Below, one piece after another: positions 34,369 through 43,291 of a DNA stretch of 64,000 bases. The stretch covers positions 1 through 64,000 of the forward strand of contig CALUJF010000003.1 of NCBI GenBank assembly GCA_944320855.1. The letters are read 5' to 3'. The notes beneath the pieces were generated by a model, which was given only the letters and a program-made list of their open reading frames with translations, ran no database searches and was not told the DNA's origin. Within the stretch, counting starts at the first letter, position 1. Each line of letters begins with the position of its first letter. The stretch is from an uncultured Phocaeicola sp. GTDB lineage: Bacteria > Bacteroidota > Bacteroidia > Bacteroidales > Bacteroidaceae. Both the position numbers and the translations under genes were made by a program.

Positions 34369-35229
34369 TCAATACAGTTCGCTTATTTTCATGCGCAGAT
34401 ATTTGTTGATTGATATATATGCGCACAGTGTGGTTATTATCATACCGAATACCATTACTGCAGCCGCTACAATCATTATGCTTTTAGGCGATACGATAGC
34501 CAGAAGTTCAGGCTCGTATTTCACTGCCGTATATGCCGATGCAGTAAGAATGGCGTTTGCCACAGCTCCTGACAGTATTCCTATCCACAGGTTTCTGGTG
34601 ATGAACGGACGGCGTATGAATCCCCAGCTTGCACCGACCAGTTTCATGGTGTGTATCAGAAATCTTTTAGAATAGATAGTCAGGCGTATCGTGTTGTTTA
34701 TCAGCGAGAAAGAGATGAGCGATAGCAGAACTGCAAGACCAAGCAGAAAAGCGCTTATCTTCTGAAGATTCCTGTTTACAGAGTCGAGCAGATTCTGAGG
34801 GTAGCTTACTTCGAGAATACCCTTGTTCTCCATCAGTTCCTTTTCTATCCATTTTATGCTGTCAGGATGTGTATATCCCGCATTAAGCTTTATCTCTATT
34901 GACGCATTGAAAGGGTTATGGCCGAGAAATTCGCTTGGGTCTGTGCCCATGGCCTCTATCTGTTCTTTCAGAGCCTGGTCTTTGGATATGTACACAGTCT
35001 GCTTTACATAATCCTTTTTGTTGAGGCTTTCCTGAAGTTTTATTATCGAGGTTTCCTTTATTCCGTCATCAAGTATCGCACTGAAAGCAATGTTCTCTCT
35101 TATATATACTGAAAGATTGTTTGCGGTAAGAACAAAGAATACCACAAGCCCTAACAGGAACAATACCATTGTGGTGCTTATACCTGCTGTAATGAACTGC
35201 ATGTCGAATGTTGACTTATGTTTCTTCAT
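34369..35229 (-). CDS. ftsX: Cell division ABC transporter permease-like protein FtsX
   Basis: FtsX couples the divisome to periplasmic cell wall hydrolases together with FtsE. The 286 residues show one N-terminal helix, an extracellular domain with SLNKKDYVKQTVYISKDQALKEQ and PEFNASIEIKL-like content, then three C-terminal helices with NTIRLTIYSKRFLIHTMKLVGASWGFIRRPF, the FtsX hallmark. The ATG overlaps the methyltransferase stop by four bases (ATGA), so translation is coupled. ftsE is not beside it. Confidence 0.93.
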   Translation of the reverse strand: MKKHKSTFDMQFITAGISTTMVLFLLGLVVFFVLTANNLSVYIRENIAFSAILDDGIKETSIIKLQESLNKKDYVKQTVYISKDQALKEQIEAMGTDPSEFLGHNPFNASIEIKLNAGYTHPDSIKWIEKELMENKGILEVSYPQNLLDSVNRNLQKISAFLLGLAVLLSLISFSLINNTIRLTIYSKRFLIHTMKLVGASWGFIRRPFITRNLWIGILSGAVANAILTASAYTAVKYEPELLAIVSPKSIMIVAAAVMVFGMIITTLCAYISINKYLRMKISELY

Positions 35230-36128
35230 AACTGTTTCTTTCTGAATATATAAATCATTGAACTGCTCTTGTCCTTGTGATTAAGCGATGCAAACCAGGC
35301 TTTTGTGCCTGTGAACAATCCGCGTACGAAAGTATGCGATTTCTTCATGTACTTTTCGCTGAGCATTGATACATAGAAAGCATCGAATGGCATAGGATAT
35401 CTTTCTGTCATCACAAATCCATATTTTGAAGCGAGCTTTTTGATAGTTGACGGTGTGAAATGCCACAAATGGCGCGGAACGTCATATGCTGCCCACATCT
35501 CCTTATATTTTTCGGCATCGTAGGAAGCGGCGTTAGGAACTGCTACAATCAGTGTCCCGCTGTCTTTAAGAATCCTGTCCAATGTATCCCATGTACGGTC
35601 CAACTGTTCCAGATGCTCCATTACATGCCAAAGCGTGATAACATCGAAAGACTTTTCTTTAAGAGTAAACAATGTTTCCGGAGAGTTTACACTCAGACCG
35701 AAATGTTCCTTGGCAAATTCTCTTGCCTGAGGACTCTTCTCGATGGCAGATACTTGCCAGCCTTCTCTTTTCATCTTGTCGGCAAAATAGCCCGTACCGG
35801 TACCGATGTCAAGAATTCTTCCGCATGTGAGATTGCTGCTCCTGCTCACAAGTCCGGCCTTTTCTGAAAGCATATGCTTTCTTACCTTATGATATACCGA
35901 GTTCATAAGCCCTTTGTGAGTATCGCTGTGAGAAATATAATCCGGTGATTCGTAATATCTGCCTATCTCAGACTCGACAGGCGCATTTTGAGTAAACATA
36001 AAGCTACAATTCATGCAGCGGCACAAATCGAACGATTCGCCCGTGGCATAATGGTCTGTGCATGTCATAACCTTCTCAAACCGGCTTTGTCCGCATATCG
36101 GACACTTGTCTATATATAGTTTACTCAC
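35226..36128 (-). CDS. Class I SAM-dependent methyltransferase with N-terminal zinc-ribbon-like motif
   Basis: The product has 300 residues from a GTG at 36128; an in-frame TTG at 36158 is the alternative and no ATG is suitable. The N-terminus has CPIC and CRCMNC pairs about 30 residues apart, a likely zinc site. It is followed by the SAM motif ILDIGTGTGYFADKM, EKSPQAREFAKE and DVITLWHVMEHLE (Methyltransf_23 type). The C-terminal ALWHFTPSTIKKLASKYGF-like region is common in sugar or lipid methyltransferases. Substrate unknown. The end overlaps ftsX. Confidence 0.85.
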   Translation of the reverse strand: MSKLYIDKCPICGQSRFEKVMTCTDHYATGESFDLCRCMNCSFMFTQNAPVESEIGRYYESPDYISHSDTHKGLMNSVYHKVRKHMLSEKAGLVSRSSNLTCGRILDIGTGTGYFADKMKREGWQVSAIEKSPQAREFAKEHFGLSVNSPETLFTLKEKSFDVITLWHVMEHLEQLDRTWDTLDRILKDSGTLIVAVPNAASYDAEKYKEMWAAYDVPRHLWHFTPSTIKKLASKYGFVMTERYPMPFDAFYVSMLSEKYMKKSHTFVRGLFTGTKAWFASLNHKDKSSSMIYIFRKKQL

Positions 36129-36258
36129 TTTTATCCCTAATTTCCTGCAAAATAACAAAATAAATAGGTATATATGACTTTTATTTAAAAGTTTTTAAGA
36201 GTAAGTGTATATATTCCCCGTTTTTTACTATCTTCGTATGTAAAATAAACAGGAGATT

Positions 36259-36450
36259 ATGAATAATAGAAAACTTACACGTTCCAATGACCGCATGATA
36301 GCCGGCGTATGTGCTGGTCTGGCAGAATATTTTGGCTTTGACACAACTTTAGTAAGAGTAGCTTATGCATTGCTTACTGTGTTTACTGCATTTTCCGGTG
36401 TGATAGTATATCTTATACTTATGATTGTGATGCCGGAGAGGAGATGGTGA
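36259..36450 (+). CDS. PspC domain protein
   Basis: A 63-residue protein. KLTRSNDRMIAGVCAGLAEYFGFD is the PspC signature; a single helix (VAYALLTVFTAFSGVIVYLILMIVMP) follows. Stand-alone PspC proteins sit in the inner membrane and some respond to envelope stress. It is divergent from the methyltransferase and convergent with the PUL, so it marks the PUL boundary. Confidence 0.92.
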   Translation: MNNRKLTRSNDRMIAGVCAGLAEYFGFDTTLVRVAYALLTVFTAFSGVIVYLILMIVMPERRW

Positions 36451-36519
36451 TAATACAGATGATAATAATGTAATAAGACTTTGTTCTTGGCAATAAATGA
36501 TTTATTCCTTTTGGGGGTT

Positions 36520-36568
36520 AATGAAATTCATCTATGATTTGAGTCTCAAACTATAGATGAATTTCATT
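36520..36568. terminator. Bidirectional terminator at the PUL end
   Basis: A perfect 16-bp inverted repeat (AATGAAATTCATCTAT at 36520-36535, ATAGATGAATTTCATT at 36553-36568) lies between the pspC gene and the GH97 gene. Confidence 0.88.
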
Positions 36569-36586
36569 TATTATATGGTTGTGCTT

Positions 36587-38527
36587 TTATTTTACAATAA
36601 CTATACCGCCTTCAGGTTGGATAATAACATTAATAGAGGATGTATCTTTAATTTTAAGAACTTCTTTCTGAGGTTGACGGTTTTTATTGTCATAATAATA
36701 TGTGCATTCGTTACCGTTATCAAGCATTGATAAATTTAGCTTCAGTTTTAGTGGTTCTTTCAATGCATTGACTCCTGCTATATACCATTTGTTGTTATGA
36801 CGGCGTGCCAAAACACAATATTTACCAGGATATCCGTCTATAAATCTTGTTTCATCCCAAGTGGTAGGAACATCTTTCATAAACTCTATCATGGAAGAAG
36901 GTGCGTCGTACATGTTATTAGGAGTTATTGCAAAGTTCTGTATAGGATTTTGAAACAAAACGGCTGTTGCAATTTGAAATACGTCTGTCGTACGGCGTAT
37001 TGCTCCACCATCATTTGTTTTGTTAAGGTATTTATTTAATACTGTACCACCAAACTCCATGCAACCTATAGTGTTACGGATAAAGGGATGTAATGTTGCA
37101 TTATATGCTTCATTATCATCATAATATTGATTAAAAATCAAGTTCTCTGATGCAAGAACAGCTTCACTTCCTACATAGTTAGGGAACATTCTTTCCCATC
37201 CGCGAGGGATGGTACAACCGTGGAATATTATCATAAGTCCATGGTCATTAGCATCGCTTAGAATGTCTTCATATAACCCCATCATCTGTTGTTTGTCTCC
37301 TCCGAAGAAATCTACTTTAAGCCCTTTTACACCACATTCCTGTAGCCATTTCATTTCACGCTTGCGGTCTATAGAGTTGCTCATGCACTGTTTGGCGCAT
37401 TGTGGGGCATCATTCCAATATCCGTTAGAGTTGTACCATACAAATACTCCTACGCCTTTGCTTTGGGCATATTTGAAAAGTTCTTCCATTCGTTTGCGTC
37501 CTATGTTTGTCTCCCATCCACCGTCAATGAGTGTAAATTCATATCCCATTTGTGCGGCAAGATCTATAAATTTTATCTGGTCATCATAGTTAATGCTTGG
37601 GTCTTGCCATACAATCCAGCTCCAAGTGGAACGTCCGAATTCATATTTCTGTGAAGGTTCGTACAATGGTTCAACAACATCAAAAGGAACTGTTGTTTCT
37701 ACAATTGGTTTTAAGTTGTCTCCAACGGTTATTGTACGCCATGGAGTTTCTCCAGGAAGGGCTAATCCGGGTGTTGAACTCCCAAGTCCATTCATTTCGT
37801 TTTCATTAGGGAATGTTATTGTATAAAGTCCATTATCACTGGCATCGCTAAGATGTGAAGCACAATATTTGCTTCTTACTCCGGTTTCTGATACCAATGC
37901 CCAGTTGTTTCCTATATGGAAAAGACACGGGAAAGTGTATCCTTCGCCAAATTGTGATGGAGTAGATATCGGTTCGTCCGGTTTATATTCTTCTTCGTAG
38001 CTTGGTCTTGCTCTTTTCCATCCAACCATAGGCTTACTTTGAGGGCAAATGAAAGTAGTGGCGTTTTCTGGAAAATCAAAGCCGGTAGTTTCAGATTTCA
38101 TTACAATGGAAGCTCTTTCACCATGTTGTGGTATCTCATATCGGAAAGCTATGTCATTATTGCTGACTCTGAATACCACATCGAAAGGATGTTTATCTGC
38201 ATTACAGAATGTAATCTTCAATTCGTTTGCATTATATTTTATGACCGAATGCTTTATTCTGTCTTGAACATAGGTCTTATTGATTGAAGATGATTTTTGT
38301 TCCACGTAAGATATGTTATTACTGAAATCACCTATATCGGTAATAAATCCAAGCGGAGAATTTTCTAGAATTATATTATTCTTATAAGTAACACTGTAAA
38401 ATGGTTTACCTGATTTTACAGATATATCTACTTTTAAGTTTTTGTCAGGTCCTGTGACAGTTGCCTGTTGTGCTGACAGGAGAGAACATGATAAAGCAAG
38501 TGTGCAGAATAGTAAATATTTGTTCAT
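36587..38527 (-). CDS. Glycoside hydrolase family 97, retaining-type
   Basis: A calcium-dependent alpha-glycosidase with a cleavable signal (LSCSLLSAQQ). The 646 residues have the GH97 order: N-terminal beta-sandwich with NSPLGF, central barrel with STWSWIVWQDPS, LIDGGWE and GVKGLKVDFFGGDKQQM, then HGCTIPRGWERMFPNYVGSEAV and a C-terminal beta domain. D406 in KVDFF sits where retaining GH97 alpha-galactosidases have their nucleophile; the inverting SusB-type lacks it. Activity on alpha-galactose is therefore likelier than on alpha-glucose (inference). It is last in the PUL minus-strand run, 31 bases after the GH3 gene. Confidence 0.9.
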   Translation of the reverse strand: MNKYLLFCTLALSCSLLSAQQATVTGPDKNLKVDISVKSGKPFYSVTYKNNIILENSPLGFITDIGDFSNNISYVEQKSSSINKTYVQDRIKHSVIKYNANELKITFCNADKHPFDVVFRVSNNDIAFRYEIPQHGERASIVMKSETTGFDFPENATTFICPQSKPMVGWKRARPSYEEEYKPDEPISTPSQFGEGYTFPCLFHIGNNWALVSETGVRSKYCASHLSDASDNGLYTITFPNENEMNGLGSSTPGLALPGETPWRTITVGDNLKPIVETTVPFDVVEPLYEPSQKYEFGRSTWSWIVWQDPSINYDDQIKFIDLAAQMGYEFTLIDGGWETNIGRKRMEELFKYAQSKGVGVFVWYNSNGYWNDAPQCAKQCMSNSIDRKREMKWLQECGVKGLKVDFFGGDKQQMMGLYEDILSDANDHGLMIIFHGCTIPRGWERMFPNYVGSEAVLASENLIFNQYYDDNEAYNATLHPFIRNTIGCMEFGGTVLNKYLNKTNDGGAIRRTTDVFQIATAVLFQNPIQNFAITPNNMYDAPSSMIEFMKDVPTTWDETRFIDGYPGKYCVLARRHNNKWYIAGVNALKEPLKLKLNLSMLDNGNECTYYYDNKNRQPQKEVLKIKDTSSINVIIQPEGGIVIVK

Positions 38528-38557
38528 GTGTAATAGGTTTAAGTAATTTATAGTTTG

Positions 38558-40774
38558 TTATTTATATTCGAACTCTAAAACGCCTCGTACATCATCAGAA
38601 GCCGCAGCAATATAGGCTTTGAATTTTCCGGGTTCTACTGTCCATTTTTGAGTTCTGTCATCAAAGAACTTCAAATCATTAGCGTCAATGGTGAACTCAA
38701 CTTCTTTTTCTTCGTTTGGAGCAAGTTCAACCTTGCAGAAACCTTTCAGCTCTTTTTCAGGGCGTAGAAGACTGCATTTTTCGTCTCCTATATATAACTG
38801 CACGGTTTCTTTACCTTTAACTTTACCTGTATTCTTTACTTTGACAGATATTGTCAGTTCTCCGTTTTCTGATATTGATTTTCCTGAAATAGAAGGTTTT
38901 GAATAGGCGTAAGTGGTATAGCTGATACCGTGGCCGAATGAGTACAGAGGCTTTATGTTTTTAGTATCGTACCAACGGTAGCCTACGAGGATGTCTTCCT
39001 TATATTCCTGTTTGATACTATCACCTGGGTAACTCATTTCGCCATAATAGTGTGCCGGACAGTCTTCCAGTTTCACAGGATAAGAGAAAGGAAGTTTTCC
39101 ACTTGGATTAACTTTTCCAGTAAGAACATCAGCTAATGCTGTTCCGCCTATAGAACCAAGATACCATGATTGTACTATAGAAGGTACTTCTCTTTCCCAT
39201 GGCATTTCTACTGCGTTACCGCTTGTTATCACTACTATGATATTTTTGTTTACTTTTACTATCTCTTCTATTAATTCATCCTGTCCGAATGGGAGACCGA
39301 ATGTCTTTCTGTCTCCACCTTCACAATCTTGGAAATGATTCTTGTTTAGACCTCCGATGAAAATCACAAGATCTGCTTTACTTGCTTTTTGTATAGCATC
39401 ATTACGCAGTGAATCCATAGTAGCCTGTGGAATGACTTCTTCATTTCCGTACATAGGTCTTCCTGCCATGTATCCTTGAGCAAACTCTATTTTTGTTCCG
39501 AACTCTTTTTTAAGTGCGTCAAGTGGAGTCACAACAAGTTTTGGTTTCAGTTCTGACGAACCTCCTCCTGCCATAAGATTTCTTACAGCATTATCGCCGA
39601 CTACAAGTACCTTATTATATTTGTTCATATCTATCGGAAGAAGTGCAGGAGCTTTCTTTGATGATTTGTTCTTGAGAAGCACTATCCCCTCGGTAGCAAT
39701 GTTGTATGCAGTCTTGTAATGTTCTTCGCTTGTAATAGAACCGAAAGGCTTTTCTTTGTTCATGGCTGTGCGGAATATAAGTCTTAATACGCGTGCCGCT
39801 TTCTCATTTACCACTTCCATCGGAATTTTTCCGTCCTTTACCATCTGCAGGTAATTCTTTCCAAGATAGTAATCGTCATAACCGAATTCCGACTCTGAAG
39901 TCAGCCCATTGGTATATGACCCCATTTCTATATCAAGCCCGTACATTGCTGCTTCGTACGTGTCGTGTGCAGCTCCCCAGTCGGTAATTACACATCCGTC
40001 AAAATTCCATTCACCTTTCAGAATGTCGTTGTTGAGCAGTTTGTGGTGTGTAGCGTGAGTCCCTCTTACTTTGTTGTACGCTCCCATTATGCTCCATACT
40101 CCACCTCTCTCAACTGCAGCCTGGAAGGCAGGAAGATATATTTCGCGCAAAGCTCTGTCGCTCAACTGCACGTCGATATGTCCGCGCCATAGTTCCTGAT
40201 TATTCAGTGCATAGTGCTTTACACAAGCTGCCACACCGTTCTTTTGAACTCCATGGATATATGGCACACATAATTCAGCTGCCAGATAAGGATCTTCACC
40301 CAGGTATTCGAAGTTACGTCCGTTCAATGGAGTACGATAGATATTTACTCCAGGGCCGAGCAGTACATCTTTCTCACGATACCTTGCTTCTTCACCTATT
40401 GCTTTACCATAGTCGGCTGCAAGAGTCGTATTCCAGCTGGCTGCAAGACATGTCAATGCCGGGAAGGCTGTACAGCTGTCGCTTGTCCATCCTGCGTAAC
40501 CCCAGTCATTCCAGTTTATTTCTGCACGTACACCATGAGGGCCGTCGCTCATCCAAAGTTCAGGAATACCCAAACGAGGGCAACCAGGAGAACTGAATTT
40601 TCCCTGTGCGTAGCTTAAACGTGTTTTTTCCTCAAGAGTCATACGCTTTAATGCGTCCTCTATCCTTAACTCTATAGGTTGTCTGTCATCTAGATATACA
40701 GGTATGTTGTTCTGTGCGTTTGTTGCTATAAATGACAAAGCCAATAGACCTGTTGTAAAAAATGTATTTTTCAT
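38558..40774 (-). CDS. Glycoside hydrolase family 3, beta-glucosidase-like
   Basis: A secreted 738-residue enzyme with signal MKNTFFTTGLLALSFIATNAQ. It has the N-terminal barrel with DGPHGVR and KHYALNNQE, the nucleophile D265 in VITDWGAAHD, the second alpha/beta domain with the GGDRKTFGLPFGQDELI segment, and a C-terminal fibronectin-III-like domain (VKVKNTGKVKGKETVQLYIGD). In xyloglucan loci a GH3 removes backbone glucose in the periplasm. No lipobox, so soluble periplasmic. It is 13 bases after the GH2 gene. Confidence 0.93.
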   Translation of the reverse strand: MKNTFFTTGLLALSFIATNAQNNIPVYLDDRQPIELRIEDALKRMTLEEKTRLSYAQGKFSSPGCPRLGIPELWMSDGPHGVRAEINWNDWGYAGWTSDSCTAFPALTCLAASWNTTLAADYGKAIGEEARYREKDVLLGPGVNIYRTPLNGRNFEYLGEDPYLAAELCVPYIHGVQKNGVAACVKHYALNNQELWRGHIDVQLSDRALREIYLPAFQAAVERGGVWSIMGAYNKVRGTHATHHKLLNNDILKGEWNFDGCVITDWGAAHDTYEAAMYGLDIEMGSYTNGLTSESEFGYDDYYLGKNYLQMVKDGKIPMEVVNEKAARVLRLIFRTAMNKEKPFGSITSEEHYKTAYNIATEGIVLLKNKSSKKAPALLPIDMNKYNKVLVVGDNAVRNLMAGGGSSELKPKLVVTPLDALKKEFGTKIEFAQGYMAGRPMYGNEEVIPQATMDSLRNDAIQKASKADLVIFIGGLNKNHFQDCEGGDRKTFGLPFGQDELIEEIVKVNKNIIVVITSGNAVEMPWEREVPSIVQSWYLGSIGGTALADVLTGKVNPSGKLPFSYPVKLEDCPAHYYGEMSYPGDSIKQEYKEDILVGYRWYDTKNIKPLYSFGHGISYTTYAYSKPSISGKSISENGELTISVKVKNTGKVKGKETVQLYIGDEKCSLLRPEKELKGFCKVELAPNEEKEVEFTIDANDLKFFDDRTQKWTVEPGKFKAYIAAASDDVRGVLEFEYK

Positions 40775-40786
40775 GGTTATATATAT

Positions 40787-43288
40787 TTATTTTGATTTGA
40801 TTTCTATTGTTGAACTTTCCAAACCATTGGAATTTGCTGTTAATGTGGCTGTTCCTTTTTCTCCGTTATTCTGTAATACTACCAGACACTTTCCGTTAAA
40901 TACCTTACGTTTATTGTCCTTGAAACGTTCCATTGATGTCTGGCAACCATTGTCAACACCGGCAATGAAAGCATTACCTCTAACTTCAAAATTAATAAGA
41001 TTTTCAGAAAGAGGACACAAATTATTGTCTTTATCCAGCACTTCTACAGTGACAAAGCTCAAATCCTTTCCGTCCGCTGTTATGATATTTCTGTCAGGAG
41101 TAAGTCTTATCTTTTGTGGAGTTCCGGCTGTATGTATTTCTTTTTCAGCAATAATGTTGCCATTCTTTCTTGCAACGACCTTAACAGTACCTGGTATGAA
41201 CTTAACCCTCCATACCACGTGCAGGTTGTCCTCGTCTTTACTGCGTATTCCTTGCGACTCGCCATTTATGAAAAGTTCAACCTCATCGGCATTGTTGTAA
41301 TAGCACCACATGTCTATTTCCTGTCCTTCAGTCCAGTTCCAGTGGGGGAACAGGTGCAGTACTTGTTTGTTTGTCCATTCTGCCTGATACAGATAATAAA
41401 CGTCTTTAGGAAAACCTGCCAGATCGACGATTCCAAAGTAAGAACTTCTTGCAGGCCATCCGTATGGAGTAGGTTCTCCTATATAGTCAAATCCTGTCCA
41501 AACATACTGTCCGCTGATAAAGTCATTGTTCCTTACCAGTTTTATGTTTTCCTCGTGAGTGTTACCCCAAGGAGTATGGCAGTTATCATATGAAGAACAT
41601 GAGAAACTTTCATCATAGAAAGGTTTGTCCCAACGTTCAGGCCATATGAACATTTCATTACTTGGCATACGGTAGTATCCTCTTGTCATCAGTGCCGAAT
41701 TACTTTCCGTTATGATGAAAGGTTTGCCTGGGAAGTTCTTTGGAACATCAGGAATATTTGCATTATGATAGTTGTACCCTATTATGTCAAGAGCTCCTGA
41801 TTTGAACAGATGGTTTCCCGGATTAGGTTCATTGCATCCTGCTGTAACCGGACGTGTAGGGTCAAGTTCCCTAACGAAATCTGCAAGCTTTTTTGTCAGA
41901 AGTGAGTTTACACTCATTTCTCCGTCTTTAGCCAACATGTCTGCAGAGTGTCCGAAATTAAGTATGAGGTTGGCTTCTTCCAATGATAGAGTATCGGCTT
42001 TTGCGTCACTCCATTGCTCCAACACTTCGTTGCCTATACTCCATACGAATATTGAAGGATGGTTACGGTCGCGTAATATAAAATCGCGTAGATCCTTTTC
42101 ATGCCATTCGTTGAAGTATCTTGCATAGTCGTGTGATGTCTTTTTCTTGCGCCACATGTCGAATGCCTCGTCCATTACAATGAATCCCATCTTGTCGCAT
42201 AAGTCAAGCAATTCAGGTGCAGGCGGATTGTGTGAACAGCGGATACCGTTGCATCCCATCTCTTTCAGAATTTGCAGCTGTCTTTCTATAGCTCTGGTGT
42301 TTACGGCAGCTCCCAAACATCCAAGGTCGTGGTGCATACACACACCATTAATTTTAGTCTGTTTGCCGTTCAGGATAAATCCTTTTTCGGCATCAAACTT
42401 GAAATCACGTACTCCCGTGGTTGTGGTGTATCTGTCAATACATTTGCCGTCTTTGATAACTTCTGTGACGAGGGAGTACAAATACGGATTCTCTATATCC
42501 CATAATTTAGGTGATGAGATATTCAGGGTGTGGTTTATATCGGATTTCTGTCCTGCCACAACAGAAACAGATGATTCCGTCTCGGCAACAATTGAGCCAT
42601 CCATATCGTTTAGTATAGATTTCAGGGTTACTGTTTCATTGTTATTGCCTGAGTTTTGTACTGTGGTCACAATGTTTAATGTCGCATTGTCGTTACTGAT
42701 TTCAGAAGTTGTGACATAAGTTCCCCATTCGTCAACATGTACAGGGTTTGTTTTGGTCAACCATACATTTCTGTATATACCACATCCTGAATACCATCTG
42801 GAATTCGGTTGTTCTGAGTTATCTACACGGACTGCTATTACATTCTTTTCATTCCATTTCAGATATGGAGTTATGTCGTAACCGAATGAGATATAGCCGT
42901 ATGGACGTTTACCCAATGATTGGCCATTTATGAACACTTCACTGTTCATATATATACCGTCAAAATCTATTCTTATTATCTTGTCGGAATCTTCATTACT
43001 TGGGATAAATGTTTTTCTGTACCATCCTGTTCCTCCAGGTAAAGCGCCACCTCCTGTTCCCGATGGATTGTCCTTGCTGAAATCACCTTCTATAGCCCAG
43101 TCGTGAGGAAGATTTAATACTCTCCATTCCTTATCATCGAAATCTGTTTCTGATGCTTCAGAATTGTCACTTAGGGAGAATGACCAGTCATCATTGAAGC
43201 ATATCTTTTCCCTTGGGGATACAGATACAGAGCTGCATGCCCCCAGGAGCATGCAGCAAAATATACCTATGTATGTAAATAATTTCAT
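40787..43288 (-). CDS. Glycoside hydrolase family 2, beta-galactosidase-like
   Basis: An 833-residue lipoprotein (lipobox MLLGACSS). Domain order is GH2: sugar-binding jelly roll with NLPHDWAIEG, an Ig-like domain, the barrel with acid/base E421 in SIGNEVLEQW and nucleophile E528 in FIITESNS, and C-terminal Ig/DUF4982-type domains. No acidic export tag after the cysteine, so it is probably periplasmic. Neighbours suggest removal of beta-galactose from xyloglucan side chains; beta-glucuronidase cannot be excluded from sequence. It is three bases after the GH31 gene. Confidence 0.92.
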   Translation of the reverse strand: MKLFTYIGIFCCMLLGACSSVSVSPREKICFNDDWSFSLSDNSEASETDFDDKEWRVLNLPHDWAIEGDFSKDNPSGTGGGALPGGTGWYRKTFIPSNEDSDKIIRIDFDGIYMNSEVFINGQSLGKRPYGYISFGYDITPYLKWNEKNVIAVRVDNSEQPNSRWYSGCGIYRNVWLTKTNPVHVDEWGTYVTTSEISNDNATLNIVTTVQNSGNNNETVTLKSILNDMDGSIVAETESSVSVVAGQKSDINHTLNISSPKLWDIENPYLYSLVTEVIKDGKCIDRYTTTTGVRDFKFDAEKGFILNGKQTKINGVCMHHDLGCLGAAVNTRAIERQLQILKEMGCNGIRCSHNPPAPELLDLCDKMGFIVMDEAFDMWRKKKTSHDYARYFNEWHEKDLRDFILRDRNHPSIFVWSIGNEVLEQWSDAKADTLSLEEANLILNFGHSADMLAKDGEMSVNSLLTKKLADFVRELDPTRPVTAGCNEPNPGNHLFKSGALDIIGYNYHNANIPDVPKNFPGKPFIITESNSALMTRGYYRMPSNEMFIWPERWDKPFYDESFSCSSYDNCHTPWGNTHEENIKLVRNNDFISGQYVWTGFDYIGEPTPYGWPARSSYFGIVDLAGFPKDVYYLYQAEWTNKQVLHLFPHWNWTEGQEIDMWCYYNNADEVELFINGESQGIRSKDEDNLHVVWRVKFIPGTVKVVARKNGNIIAEKEIHTAGTPQKIRLTPDRNIITADGKDLSFVTVEVLDKDNNLCPLSENLINFEVRGNAFIAGVDNGCQTSMERFKDNKRKVFNGKCLVVLQNNGEKGTATLTANSNGLESSTIEIKSK

Positions 43289-43291
43289 TGA

